From: Pseudomonadota bacterium
GTDB taxonomy: Bacteria; Myxococcota_A; Polyangia; Haliangiales; Haliangiaceae
DNA: 64,000 nt
Assembly: GCA_022360315.1 (NCBI GenBank)
Contig: JAKSDA010000526.1
Coordinates: forward strand, 22,698-86,697
Reading direction: 5' to 3'
Below are positions 8,251-17,925 of the stretch, piece after piece; within the stretch, counting starts at the first letter, position 1; every line of letters begins with the position of its first letter. The notes under the pieces were generated by a model. That model searched no databases. It saw only the letters and a list, made by a program, of their open reading frames with translations, and was not told where the DNA came from. The position numbers and the translations under genes are program-made.

Positions 8251-10380
8251 CTACGGGTGGGCGATGAGCACTAGGCTAGGCGCATGCTTGAGCACGCAGT
8301 CCAATGCCTGTTGCAGGGTCTCCGGATCCAGTGCGGCAAAGCTCTCGTCGAGGACGACGAGGTCGACCTCTTGGAGAATCGCGCGGGCCAGGTAAATGCG
8401 GCTCTTTTCGCCGTGAGACAGCTGCCAGCCGGTCTCTCCGACCATCTGCATCATTCCCCCGGGCATCCGGTTTATCAGGTCGCCGAGGCCGAGCTCGCGA
8501 CATATCTGCTCCGCGCGCGCGAACTCGACCGCTGCCGGCGGCCACTGACATCCCAAGCATAAATTGAAAACCAGAGGGCCCGAGAGAATATGATTTTCGT
8601 GAAACTGGGGCGCCGCGGCAACGTAACGCCGCCATCCCGAAAGCCCCAGTGTGGGCCGATCGAAGCCGTGGACCAGCAACAATCCGCGACTGGGCAGACG
8701 GAGGCCAGCGATGACTGCGCCCAGGGTGGATTTTCCGCTGCCTGATGCCCCCTCGAGTAGAAGCCGATCGCCGTAGCGGATCTCGATGCTGCAATCGATC
8801 AGCGCGGGAGTCTGTCGCCCAGAGTGCTGAAAGGAAACCGACTGCAACTGCACCATTGACTCCCCGGGCGCAACAGGCCGACGCTGAATCGCGGCCAGAG
8901 CACCGCTCGTGGCTGTTTCTGATCGTTCGGCCACGCGCTGCAGCGGCCTTACTTGCTCCCAGGCCACCCATGCCCCCAAAAGATCCGATAACCCGATCGC
9001 GAGCCCGCTAAACGCCCGGAACGCGAGCAGAGTGCCCCCGAGCGCCACAGCCAGCCCGGCCGTCGACGCTGTTCCGGCGACAAAAACAGGTCCCAGCGCG
9101 CCAATGCCCATGATCAGCCAACCGCGCGGCACGAACGCCACGAGTGCAGTGTGGATTCGATCGAGGCGTCTGGACACGGCGAGATATCGCCGGATCTGCC
9201 GATCATCGTCGTCGTACCAATGCCGCGGATCTTCCTGGGCCAAACGAGTGCGATGACCGACGATCTTTTCGATCAACCCGTGGGTCATAGTCAAACGGAC
9301 CTCGGTCCACTCGCGCTGGCGCCGCATGTACAGCATCGCCAGCAGTGTAACCAGCCCAATCCAGGCCAACAAGCTCAGACCCTGAGTCCACGCGCCCGGC
9401 CCGGACAGCAACACGAATGCGGCCATGAGCAGTTCGACGAAGGCCATGAGCCCGACCAGACCGCCGCCTACCGTCGAGTGCTCGAGGGCATCGGCTTCGA
9501 GCACTCGGCCCAGCAAATGCCCCATCCCTTCGCCTCTCATTTCGCTGGGGTCGAGCAGCAGGGAACCGGAGATCAGCCGTTGCTTGATCAACGTGCCGAA
9601 CTCGATGCCCAGTCGCCCCGCGAGCCAGCCGGCCACAACCCGAAAGGGGAGGGCGCTGAGCAAGAGCAGCACCCACGCCACCAGCCACGCTCCCTCCAAA
9701 TTTCCGCCCACAACACCGCGTCCGATAACCCACCAGGACAGCAAGAACAGGCTGTATTCGACGGCGCGTGCCAGGAGGAGCACAGCGAGCTTGCGACCCA
9801 GTTTGGCGTGGGCAAAGAGCTTGCGCAGCGGCTCCTCCGGCGCGTGACGAAACCGCCAGCACCCCCGCAAAACCGTGCCGCGAAGCTGCTCGCGCAACAT
9901 AGCTCGCCGCGCCTTGGCTCGCCGACGCTCGGCAATGTTAGCCTTGTCGAGGGCACTATCGACAGCGGGGAGCAGCGGCTTTTCCACGATCGCGCAAAAC
10001 GCTGTCCGCAGTTGCTCGATATCGACCTCCATCGGTCGGTCCTCGACCGTCCGCAACCGGACCCGGTTGCGGTGGGTTCCTACCACTACGAGGAACGCGG
10101 GCTCGCCGCCAAATAACCGAATGATTGCCGGGCCGGTCGTGCGAATGAGGCGCTCCACATCGGTGTAGCGCACCTCGATAAACTCAGCCTCCAAACCCAG
10201 CCAGCTGGCTGCGCCGTCCATCCAACGCGCCAGCGCTAGCCCGCCAACCTGCACTAGCCCGGGGGACGGAGATGGCAGCCCGGTAGCCCGGGTCGGCAGT
10301 CCAGTCAATCGGGCTGCGATCTCCACGGCTTCCCCCAATCGCTCGAGGGGCCAGCAGGCTTCGGGAGGCAGCGCGCTCAT
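8251..10380 (-). CDS. ABC exporter (fused membrane and ATPase domains) with degenerate C39-like N-terminus
   Basis: The protein is 709 aa. The first ~140 residues end in a region (GPAIIRLFGG...FLVVVGTHRNRV...) laid out like a C39 peptidase domain but without the catalytic Cys motif, so I read it as a pseudo-peptidase. Membrane helices occupy about 200-450. The ATPase has Walker A GASGSGKST, signature LSHGEKSRIYLARA and Walker B VDLVVLDES. Its ATG overlaps the stop of the C39 exporter as ATGA, suggesting equimolar production and perhaps a heterodimer. The arrangement recalls the two-ABC export cassettes of NHLM-type peptide systems. It is the last gene of the minus-strand cluster. Confidence 0.88.
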   Translation of the reverse strand: MSALPPEACWPLERLGEAVEIAARLTGLPTRATGLPSPSPGLVQVGGLALARWMDGAASWLGLEAEFIEVRYTDVERLIRTTGPAIIRLFGGEPAFLVVVGTHRNRVRLRTVEDRPMEVDIEQLRTAFCAIVEKPLLPAVDSALDKANIAERRRAKARRAMLREQLRGTVLRGCWRFRHAPEEPLRKLFAHAKLGRKLAVLLLARAVEYSLFLLSWWVIGRGVVGGNLEGAWLVAWVLLLLSALPFRVVAGWLAGRLGIEFGTLIKQRLISGSLLLDPSEMRGEGMGHLLGRVLEADALEHSTVGGGLVGLMAFVELLMAAFVLLSGPGAWTQGLSLLAWIGLVTLLAMLYMRRQREWTEVRLTMTHGLIEKIVGHRTRLAQEDPRHWYDDDDRQIRRYLAVSRRLDRIHTALVAFVPRGWLIMGIGALGPVFVAGTASTAGLAVALGGTLLAFRAFSGLAIGLSDLLGAWVAWEQVRPLQRVAERSETATSGALAAIQRRPVAPGESMVQLQSVSFQHSGRQTPALIDCSIEIRYGDRLLLEGASGSGKSTLGAVIAGLRLPSRGLLLVHGFDRPTLGLSGWRRYVAAAPQFHENHILSGPLVFNLCLGCQWPPAAVEFARAEQICRELGLGDLINRMPGGMMQMVGETGWQLSHGEKSRIYLARAILQEVDLVVLDESFAALDPETLQQALDCVLKHAPSLVLIAHP

Positions 10381-13067
10381 GGACGGCGGGCCTCCTCGCT
10401 AAGCCGCCCGTCGTCCATTCTCAGCTTACGCCACCGGGGATCGTCCCAAATCTCTCGGCGAATCCTCCGCTCGGTCTCCAACAGCTCACAGTAGCGAGAA
10501 TCGAGCTGCTGCGCTAGAGTCACCGGGGCACCATCTTCAACGATCTGCCCGTCCTCGATGACCAGAACCCGATCAAATCCCAGGGTCTCCTCCAGATCGT
10601 GCGTGATGCACAGCAGCGTCGCATCGGCCCAGGTCGAGCGGCTGCGCGCCAAAAGGGTCCGTCGCATCGGGCTATCCAATCCACGGAACGGCTCGTCGAA
10701 AATTACCAGGCGCGGGGCGGGGTGAAGCAGCGCGCGACCCAAACGCACGCGTTGCCCTTCGCCACCGGATACGAGGGCACCCCCCTCGCCCAGCAAAGTC
10801 TGCAATCCATTCGGCATCTGCTCAAGTACCTTCATTAACTCGGCTGTGTCGAGTGTCTGGCCCATGCGGTCGATGTCGGTTGCGCCATAGTGGAGATTGT
10901 CGATGAGCGAGGAATTCCAAAGCTGAACCGCAGGCTCGACCCAGGCGGTTTGCTGCCGCAATGCCTCCAAGCGCGCCGCATCGAGCGGCCGGCTATCGAC
11001 AAGAATCCGACCGGCACTGGGGCGTTGCCAACCGAGAAACATGCCGACTAGTGTCGATTTTCCGGCCCCAGACGGACCCACGATCGCGACATGTTCGCCG
11101 GGGGAGATCGCTAGATCGATGTCTTCGAGGATTGTAGTTCCCCCGGCCACTATCTCTACACCCTCGACGCGCAATTCGACTCCCTTGCCGTCATCGCTCC
11201 GGTTCGCTGGCTGCTCGGTCGCCTCGCTGCGGGGCTCCTCCACTGCACCGAGCGGCTCAAGCAGTCGCAACGCGGTATTGCGAACCAGCGGGAATCGCCG
11301 CACGAGCAGTGCGATCGCCTGACCTTGGGCCGGAATGTTGAGCGCCCAAAACAGAAGCAACAGTGTGCCCGAGGTTTCTTGCACCTGTGGTAAGCACTCC
11401 AGGAATAGCCAAGTGGCAAAGCCCATACCGATGATCGTGGAGCCCATATCGGTGGTGACCGCGATCCGCAGCAGTCCTATCGCGGACCGCGCCCATTCCA
11501 CGAGCAACCCCTCGTGCTCGCGGCGCACGATACGATCTGCGCCATGAGTAAGGATGGCGGTGAGGCCCAACAACGCGTCGAGATAGAACCGGGATAGGGC
11601 ACCGGCATGATTGCGAACGCGCAAATCTTGCTCGACAAGCGGAGCCTGGATGCCTATCGGGACCATTGTTGCGGCAATGGCGGCGGTCACGGCCAGTGGC
11701 GCACTGGACGGACACAACCAGATGATACCCAACGCGCTCAGCACGATTTCCAGGCTGTGGCGCCAGAACCGACCCACGATATCGGATAAATCGCGAAGTC
11801 GATGAATGCTATGACAACGCTCGGCCATATCCGAGGCAGGGCGACTTCGCAGATAGCGATCGTCGAGCCGTGGAAGTTTGTGCAGATACGCAATGCGAAG
11901 GCGTATCTCGAACTGGCGGCCAAGCCACTGCGTACCGAGAACAACGGGAATCTCGATGAGCAGCAGTAACGACACGAACAACAGCACCGCGAAGACCCCC
12001 CCCAACCGCTGCTCGAACAGCATGAGCTTCGTGTCCAGGTCGAGCATGCTCTTGAAGAGTATCGCCACGGCGACCGCACCAGCCGCAGCCACAGCTATGC
12101 CCACCACGAGTGCCAACGTTGTGAACACGCCACTGTCTCGCATCAACTGAAACAGCGCACGGCCCGGAGTGGCATCGGGCTCGCGCAGCGCAGCTTCCAA
12201 CTCGGGGGAGTGCGACACCACGGCGTGATCCTCTTGGAGCGTTCCGCCAACGCCCCGAACCGTGATGAGCACGGCGCCTCGTAACAATAGTAGCTCGTCG
12301 TCGTCGTCTTCTTCTTCTTCTTCGGACAGAGGTGCAGGCCGCACGCTCCAAAACACCTCGGGAATCACCGCAACCTCTTCGCCTTCGGGGGCAGCCTCGT
12401 TCGCCTCCCGGACCAGGTGCTCGAGCAACTGAGCCATCTGCGGGCCGCGCCGGAGGCTGCCTGAAGTCGCGAACGACTCCATCATTCTCGCTGCGGCGTC
12501 GAGGATGGCGATGCCCATCCACTCCGAGTCGTTTATGGCATCAGCAATCAGGCGGGCTCCCCCATCCTCGAACCCGAGGCGCTCGCATCGCCGGCGCAGA
12601 ACCTGCAAAAAGGACCGAGATCCGGCAAAGCTCATCCATTTGGAAACCGGAATCTCGGAGGTATGGACATAGATATCGTCGATAAGGCGGCGACACGTGG
12701 TCCAACGCCGGCCCGAGGCTGGATCCATCACCTGCACCAGCGACCCCATGCGTCGCCAGAGCACGATGAAGTGAGGGGAGCCGTTGGCTAGACCCACGAC
12801 CAGAATCGCAGGGAAGGCGTCGGCTTCAGGCAACAGCAGGTGATCCACCGGGATCATAACCTGCTCGGCGTCGAGGCCGAAGTGCACCGCCAATTCTTCG
12901 AGCGTGTCGATCGAGGTGCCGTCTACGTCGGTCTGGCACGCCTCCCGGAGACGGCCGTAGCTAACTTGGATGCCATATCCCTCCAGCAAACACTTCAAGG
13001 ATGCCGGACCACAATCCATGGCTGACGTTTGCACAACCTCGGGAACGATTAGCTTGCGGTGCCTCAT
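10377..13067 (-). CDS. C39-peptidase ABC exporter (bacteriocin/RiPP type)
   Basis: I start at the ATG at 13067 (896 aa), 13 bases after the HlyD-type stop. The longer frame to 13238 only overlaps that gene. The N-terminal C39 protease domain looks complete: AMDCGPASLKCLLEGYG with the catalytic Cys, SPHFIVLWRR with the His and VMDPASGRRW with the Asp. A long insert with an acidic run (EEEEEDDDD) precedes the membrane helices. The ATPase has GPSGAGKST, the signature VSGGEGQRVRLGRA and LVIFDEP. Such proteins cut the leader from a peptide and export it; the likely substrate is encoded at 18477-18599. Confidence 0.92.
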   Translation of the reverse strand: MRHRKLIVPEVVQTSAMDCGPASLKCLLEGYGIQVSYGRLREACQTDVDGTSIDTLEELAVHFGLDAEQVMIPVDHLLLPEADAFPAILVVGLANGSPHFIVLWRRMGSLVQVMDPASGRRWTTCRRLIDDIYVHTSEIPVSKWMSFAGSRSFLQVLRRRCERLGFEDGGARLIADAINDSEWMGIAILDAAARMMESFATSGSLRRGPQMAQLLEHLVREANEAAPEGEEVAVIPEVFWSVRPAPLSEEEEEDDDDELLLLRGAVLITVRGVGGTLQEDHAVVSHSPELEAALREPDATPGRALFQLMRDSGVFTTLALVVGIAVAAAGAVAVAILFKSMLDLDTKLMLFEQRLGGVFAVLLFVSLLLLIEIPVVLGTQWLGRQFEIRLRIAYLHKLPRLDDRYLRSRPASDMAERCHSIHRLRDLSDIVGRFWRHSLEIVLSALGIIWLCPSSAPLAVTAAIAATMVPIGIQAPLVEQDLRVRNHAGALSRFYLDALLGLTAILTHGADRIVRREHEGLLVEWARSAIGLLRIAVTTDMGSTIIGMGFATWLFLECLPQVQETSGTLLLLFWALNIPAQGQAIALLVRRFPLVRNTALRLLEPLGAVEEPRSEATEQPANRSDDGKGVELRVEGVEIVAGGTTILEDIDLAISPGEHVAIVGPSGAGKSTLVGMFLGWQRPSAGRILVDSRPLDAARLEALRQQTAWVEPAVQLWNSSLIDNLHYGATDIDRMGQTLDTAELMKVLEQMPNGLQTLLGEGGALVSGGEGQRVRLGRALLHPAPRLVIFDEPFRGLDSPMRRTLLARSRSTWADATLLCITHDLEETLGFDRVLVIEDGQIVEDGAPVTLAQQLDSRYCELLETERRIRREIWDDPRWRKLRMDDGRLSEEARRP

Positions 13068-13080
13068 CGTGTCCAGTGCT

Positions 13081-14268
13081 TCAGGGCGAATTGGCGTCAG
13101 TCTGAACGCTCGTTCTCCGACCTCCCAGCACTCGCCCCGCGGCACGAAGGACCAACTCTCCCGGCGATACCCGTTCCACTTCCACCTCCACTGAGCCCGG
13201 TAGTCCGTGCTGTCGGGGAATTGCCGGAGGGACGTCACCGATGATGTTCAGCAGCACGCGGACGTTGCCGTTACTCACCTCGCTGCCCACGCTCGCAACC
13301 GATAGCGACAGTGTCCCGAACTCCATCCAGGGAAAAGCATCTAATCGAATCCGGGCAGTCTGGCCGCGACGCACTCGCCCCAGCGCGACGTCTGGCGCGA
13401 AGTAGGCCACAACTCGCAGCTCGCCGGCTGGCACAACCAATGCCATTCGGTCTCCCGCGGCAACTACCGACCCGACGTGCACACGCGCAACCTCTCCCAG
13501 CTTGCCACTGACTGACGCACGGATGTTCCGCATGTCGATCTCGTGGCGAAGCGACTCGATCGCGAACTCTTCCTGAGCCCGGCGGCCCTCTATTTGCTGC
13601 AGCTCGCGCTTTAGCTCGGCCAGCTCGGCAGCTAGCTCGTTGCGCCGAAGTCGGCCTTCGGCCTCAATGCGAGTAATCGCCGCCTTGAGCGCCTGGGCGC
13701 TGGCAAGCGTTGCCTGCCCTTCTGCGCGAGTTTTGGAAAACGCGGACTCGGACACCACGGCCTGTTCCCGAAGCTGAGCGGAGCGCCTCGCTTCCTCCAG
13801 AGCAGATTGTGCCAGTGCATTGCCCCCCCGATGCCGCGCCCGAGCTTCGGCAACTTGCGTCTTCAGGACGTTGTCCATGAGATCGAGGGCATTGGCTTTC
13901 GCCGCGATTTTTTCCCTGAGCGGGCCAATCTGCGCCGACAGGCTCTCCAACGATCCCCGTTTGGCGGCCAGCTCGAGCTCGAACTGCGTCGTGTCGAGCT
14001 GGACGATGATCTCGCCAGCTTCGATCCACTCATCGAGGACCAGATTCGATAGGATGACCTTGCCGGCAACGGGAGAGTCAATCGAATGAGCATCGCGCTC
14101 GACCTCGATCCGCGATTCGCTGCTCACGGCATATACCGACACCTGGGCCCAAAAAAGCCAGGCAAACCACAAGGCCACGAGAACCTTGCCAACCAGCAGC
14201 CACCGGATTGGTCTCGAAGCGCGGTCGTCGGCCAGGGCACGAAGCGAGCGATGCATAGGTGCGGACAT
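13081..14268 (-). CDS. HlyD-family membrane fusion (adaptor) protein
   Basis: The protein is 395 aa. A short cytoplasmic N-terminus is followed by one membrane helix (residues about 23-46: WLLVGKVLVALWFAWLFW), a half-lipoyl motif (IDSPVAGKVI...LDEWIEAGEIIVQLD), a long Ala/Glu/Arg-rich coiled coil (about 90-225), the second lipoyl half (ASVSGKLGEVARVHVGSVVAAGD) and a beta-barrel region. This is the standard plan of adaptors that link an inner-membrane ABC exporter to an outer-membrane channel. It sits directly upstream of the C39 exporter. No TolC-like gene is in the window, so a shared channel would be needed. Confidence 0.9.
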   Translation of the reverse strand: MSAPMHRSLRALADDRASRPIRWLLVGKVLVALWFAWLFWAQVSVYAVSSESRIEVERDAHSIDSPVAGKVILSNLVLDEWIEAGEIIVQLDTTQFELELAAKRGSLESLSAQIGPLREKIAAKANALDLMDNVLKTQVAEARARHRGGNALAQSALEEARRSAQLREQAVVSESAFSKTRAEGQATLASAQALKAAITRIEAEGRLRRNELAAELAELKRELQQIEGRRAQEEFAIESLRHEIDMRNIRASVSGKLGEVARVHVGSVVAAGDRMALVVPAGELRVVAYFAPDVALGRVRRGQTARIRLDAFPWMEFGTLSLSVASVGSEVSNGNVRVLLNIIGDVPPAIPRQHGLPGSVEVEVERVSPGELVLRAAGRVLGGRRTSVQTDANSP

Positions 14269-14365
14269 ACGACTCGTGTTATGCCGGATTTTCTATCACA
14301 TGACGTACCCGCCGCCGCTCTCAAGTGTGAACGGGTTGCCGACCGAGAGTAAACCGGTCACTGCG

Positions 14366-15883
14366 TCAGGCCGCCGGCTTGGGAAAAGCACGCAAGAAAC
14401 GATAGTCGCTTCGGAGGTAAAAATCGAGAAGATCATCCCACGCCCGGTGGTTGAGTTCCAGCAGGAACAACATGTAGTCCATAGCCAACCGCTGGGATGC
14501 GGGCGAGATCGACTCGACGTCGGCCATGAACAGACGGGGAATGCTCGTGTGATGGTACTTGTCGTTGAGCAGAATATGCTTATCCAGCGCAACGAATTCG
14601 CCGACAATTTTCTTGTAGGCGAGTTCCAGTGGCGATTCCACGCCCACCATTCCTTCTGTGATGAAAATGGAAGTCGCGTAGGCAACGGGATCGATGATCC
14701 CTAGCTGGGAAAAGACATCCACGTACGCGAAGTGCAGCGGCAGCGGATAGGTGTTCTGGATCTGCTCGTCGGTCAGGCCCAGCTCGCGGCAGCTTTCGTA
14801 CTCAAGAATGTCGTGTCCGACTTCCTCTTTGTAATACTGGAACGCTTTGCGACGAAACTCCGCATTCAGCCGTTTGGGCAAAATCGCTGCGATGATCTCA
14901 GGAAATCTCGTCGTGACATAGTAATCTTGTAGGTACCGCCCGTGCACCAGCACCAAGCCCCCCTCCGGATCCTCCTCAAGGGCCTTGAGGTACTCCGGGG
15001 TGCCCAACTTGGCCAGAGCTACCCGCGCGACCTCCTCGGCTTCGAGCATGAAGTTGATGCCCGAAATGCATTCCTTGGGCTCGTAGGAAGCAATGCAAAA
15101 CCGCTTGGAGCGAACCGGATCGACACCGCTTACCAGGGCTTCCGCCAGCCCGTTGAGGTGGCGCAGCGCATCGGGGATGGAGCACGCTCCACCCGCAAAC
15201 TCGGTGAGTAGCTCGTCGAGGTCAGGGAACTCCGATGTCCCAGCCTCAAGGCCGATATGGAGATCAAACAGCGCCCTGGCATTACAGATCAGCGAAAGCG
15301 GAGCGTTGCTGCGCTGGTACAGCGCCTGAACGTATGCCAGCTGCAGGTAGAAGTTATCGAGCTGCAGAATCTCGGTCGAGCTGAACGGCCGGTGCGAAAT
15401 TTCTGGCAGAGGCTTTTGCAAAGGATACTCGCGGGCGATCTCCCATACCAGCACGGAGTAATGCCGGCTGAGGGCCTCGACGTTGGCCACCAGTCGCTCG
15501 CGTTGCTCGGCCGAGACCTCATCAAGGACGGCAGCGACGACCTTTGCGATTCCCCGCCGCAGCTGATCGATGTTGGCGTCCCGTCTGTCCTTCGCCGCGT
15601 CCAGCGCATCGCGTACGAGCCCGAGGTAATCCATACTCTCAAGCAATCCATACCACTCAGAATCCGGCTCTCCCGACAAGATCTCCTGCCAGCTGCTCGA
15701 CCCCGGATCGCGGAGAAGCTGGAGGCGTTTTGCGATCTCGTGTCCGCTCAGGTGGTCGTCGTGTTCGATCACGAATTCGCTCGCGCTCGAAACAACGAGC
15801 ACTTCGCCGGTACTGACGTCGAATCGGGCATCTTTGATGGCGAGGTAAGGCGAGCTATACTTTGCAATGGTCCAGGCTTCCAT
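14366..15883 (-). CDS. haem-oxygenase-like (HDO) putative iron oxidase, long form
   Basis: The protein is 505 aa. The N-terminal ~110 residues have an RRE/PqqD-like pattern (hydrophobic strand pair, FVIEHDDHLSG, a helix pair, then LLESMDYLGLV). The rest is alpha-helical. Candidate metal ligands are in QYYKEEVGHDILEYESC and in the paired His of LNDKYHHTSI, consistent with the iron-containing redox enzymes of the haem-oxygenase fold (PF14518-like). GAGGA lies ten bases before the ATG. It is the third of three related genes in line. It is longer than the other two because of an extra helical region between the N-terminal domain and the ligand helices. The chemistry is unknown. Confidence 0.7.
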   Translation of the reverse strand: MEAWTIAKYSSPYLAIKDARFDVSTGEVLVVSSASEFVIEHDDHLSGHEIAKRLQLLRDPGSSSWQEILSGEPDSEWYGLLESMDYLGLVRDALDAAKDRRDANIDQLRRGIAKVVAAVLDEVSAEQRERLVANVEALSRHYSVLVWEIAREYPLQKPLPEISHRPFSSTEILQLDNFYLQLAYVQALYQRSNAPLSLICNARALFDLHIGLEAGTSEFPDLDELLTEFAGGACSIPDALRHLNGLAEALVSGVDPVRSKRFCIASYEPKECISGINFMLEAEEVARVALAKLGTPEYLKALEEDPEGGLVLVHGRYLQDYYVTTRFPEIIAAILPKRLNAEFRRKAFQYYKEEVGHDILEYESCRELGLTDEQIQNTYPLPLHFAYVDVFSQLGIIDPVAYATSIFITEGMVGVESPLELAYKKIVGEFVALDKHILLNDKYHHTSIPRLFMADVESISPASQRLAMDYMLFLLELNHRAWDDLLDFYLRSDYRFLRAFPKPAA

Positions 15884-15921
15884 GTCCGTTGTTTCCTCGT
15901 GCAGAGAAAGGATATCGTTGT

Positions 15922-16914
15922 TCAGTCGGCGAGTCGGGGGAAGGGGTTCTTGGCATCTCCGTAATAGGTAATGATTTGCTGCTCCATCACAGCAAGTGAC
16001 TCGACTAGGATACAGATGTGCCGACTTACCGTGAGTTCCTCTTCAGCGGAAACGCCGAGCACCTCGGCAAGTAGACTTCGGCTGATATCCCCGTGGTCGC
16101 CATCATCGTTGATCATCGCGTGATCGAGGAGCGGCTTGTAGAAGCGCTCGGGGAGCCCGACCTCAATGCAATGCTGGCGAAATGCCTCGTGGAATTTATT
16201 ATTGGATTCTTCGAACAAAAAGAGCGCGGACTTAAACGACAGGGGGTGCTGGCGAGCGTAATTTCCCAGCGAGGCGCACACAGAGAACGTCATCGGCAGG
16301 GGGACGAGACGATCGAGCATCGACTCGTCGATATCGACGGCGGCCAGTGACTTGGCCAACATCTTGTCGTGGTGCAGCTCCGAGACAAAGAAGTCCTGTA
16401 GGATGCGAGTGGTGTTCTTTGTCTCGTAGTATGATAGCGACGGCGCGAGCAATGCGGGGCACATCTTCACCACGTGGTAGTACTCTAGCGCATAGCCGAT
16501 CAGCTGCTGTCTGTTGATGCTGCCATCTAGGAGGCCGCGGTAGAATCGTCCGTCGCTGTACTTCTGTCGCGCGCGATCGACGAGCCTTCGCAGCTCCCGG
16601 TAGAACTGAGAGCCGCTCCTGACCTCTTGGGGCTCGTACTTGGTCTCGGTCAAGAGCCCGTACCGGTCGAGGTCGTCGCAAATATCTCCGACTTGCTCCG
16701 CAATCGCAGGGAGCTGCTGTTGCAACTCCGTGAATGTGGTTTTTCCTTCCTGCAAAATCTCAAGTAAACGGATCGAATCTTCCCGCGTCTCCGGATCAAT
16801 TTCGATCTCGTATTCCTGAGCGCGGTGGCGGAGCAGGCACGAATCGCCGCGGATCGTCATGATGACGGCCTTGCGAAGCCGCGGTTGTACAAAGAAGTTG
16901 GTCGTAATGGCCAT
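15922..16914 (-). CDS. HDO-fold putative iron oxidase with RRE-like N-terminus
   Basis: The protein is 330 aa. Residues about 1-95 resemble a peptide-recognition winged helix: RLRKAVIMTIRGDS, then LLEILQEGKTTFTELQQQL and DICDDLDRYGLL, a pattern common at the N-termini of RiPP enzymes. The C-terminal ~220 residues are helical with candidate ligands in FFVSELHHDKMLAKSL and NDDGDHGDISRSLL, in the positions used by haem-oxygenase-like diiron enzymes. It is a paralogue of the next gene upstream (the DxxGEHGN/DDGDHGD region aligns) and lies 15 bases behind it. I infer it modifies the small peptide encoded upstream; that is not shown. Confidence 0.72.
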   Translation of the reverse strand: MAITTNFFVQPRLRKAVIMTIRGDSCLLRHRAQEYEIEIDPETREDSIRLLEILQEGKTTFTELQQQLPAIAEQVGDICDDLDRYGLLTETKYEPQEVRSGSQFYRELRRLVDRARQKYSDGRFYRGLLDGSINRQQLIGYALEYYHVVKMCPALLAPSLSYYETKNTTRILQDFFVSELHHDKMLAKSLAAVDIDESMLDRLVPLPMTFSVCASLGNYARQHPLSFKSALFLFEESNNKFHEAFRQHCIEVGLPERFYKPLLDHAMINDDGDHGDISRSLLAEVLGVSAEEELTVSRHICILVESLAVMEQQIITYYGDAKNPFPRLAD

Positions 16915-16929
16915 GAGGTCTCTCGACGG

Positions 16930-17925
16930 CTAGATGGCTGACAGTCTGCGAACTAGTGCTGCTCCGATGTCCTTTATCGGCGAGTAAAAGTTCCAGATAG
17001 CGCAGTAAAAATCGTTGTACATCTCGACAAAGATCCGCATCTGGCGCTGCATGCGCGCCAGCGTTTCGTCACCGATCGCCTGGATCTCGGCAAAGATGAG
17101 CCGGGTCAGATTTCCGTGTTCTCCCTTGCGATTGATGTCGGAGTGGGCCCGCATGGGCTTGATGAAGGCGGGTGAGAGGCCGGCTTTCTCGCACGCTTCG
17201 ATCCAATGGTCTTTCTCCGGATTCTTGCCCTCAAGCACTCCAAGCGTGGAGAAGAAGAACAGAGGATCGGTAGCCCCCCAGTAGGCCAGGGCATTGCAGA
17301 GAGCGAGGGTTTCCGGTAACGGCAACATGTCGCGGATGTCGTCCCGGGTAATGCCGAGGGATAATAATGACTTCACGATGATCTCATCGTGGCCGTATTC
17401 CTCGACATAAAATTCGTTCATCAACAGACGAACGCGATTGTTCGACAGGTAGGGTAACACCGGGGAGTCGAACATGCTCTCCCGGAAGAGAAAGTGATAG
17501 TTTTCGATAGCAAGACCGTAAAACGCACCCGGCGGGCATTTCTCCGGGTTCTTCAGAACGTTGGACCAGTAGACGTTGCCATAGTAGCGTTCTTCCAGGA
17601 GCGTATTGGTATAGTCCTCCAGCTTGAGGAGCGCTTCGGAGCCGCTTCGCATCCTAGTGCTTCCGGCGTCGTCCAGCAGCCGGTGACGATCGAGATCTTC
17701 CAGCAATGTGCCGAACCGATGGTGTTGGCTGGCATCCAGCTTCTGCTGGATGTCGCCTATTGTTTGTTTTCCATCGATATGATCCAGGAATGATCGGAGT
17801 TCTTCGAACGACGACCCGTCGGGATCGAGAACCATCTCCAACCCGTTCTGTACCAGAGATATCTCACCCCCCTGAATTTGCACTTCGCAAGCAAGGCGCG
17901 GTCGAAAGTTTTCTGATGTCAGCAT
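16930..17925 (-). CDS. HDO-fold putative iron oxidase with RRE-like N-terminus, first of three
   Basis: I place the start at the ATG at 17925 (331 aa): GGAG lies seven bases upstream, whereas the ATG two codons earlier would sit only one base from it. The N-terminus shows the RRE-like pattern (FLDHIDGKQTIGDIQQKL, then LLEDLDRHRLLDD). The helical domain has NEFYVEEYGHDEIIVKSLL and SDINRKGEHGNLTRLIF with Glu/His/Asp candidate iron ligands. It resembles PF14518-type iron-containing redox enzymes. A leader of about 550 bases without a convincing gene separates it from the peptide gene. Confidence 0.72.
   Translation of the reverse strand: MLTSENFRPRLACEVQIQGGEISLVQNGLEMVLDPDGSSFEELRSFLDHIDGKQTIGDIQQKLDASQHHRFGTLLEDLDRHRLLDDAGSTRMRSGSEALLKLEDYTNTLLEERYYGNVYWSNVLKNPEKCPPGAFYGLAIENYHFLFRESMFDSPVLPYLSNNRVRLLMNEFYVEEYGHDEIIVKSLLSLGITRDDIRDMLPLPETLALCNALAYWGATDPLFFFSTLGVLEGKNPEKDHWIEACEKAGLSPAFIKPMRAHSDINRKGEHGNLTRLIFAEIQAIGDETLARMQRQMRIFVEMYNDFYCAIWNFYSPIKDIGAALVRRLSAI

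Noticed and set aside
9151..10116. A 321-codon plus-strand frame opposite the ABC exporter
   Set aside because: It is antisense to a clear ABC protein and has no recognisable domain.
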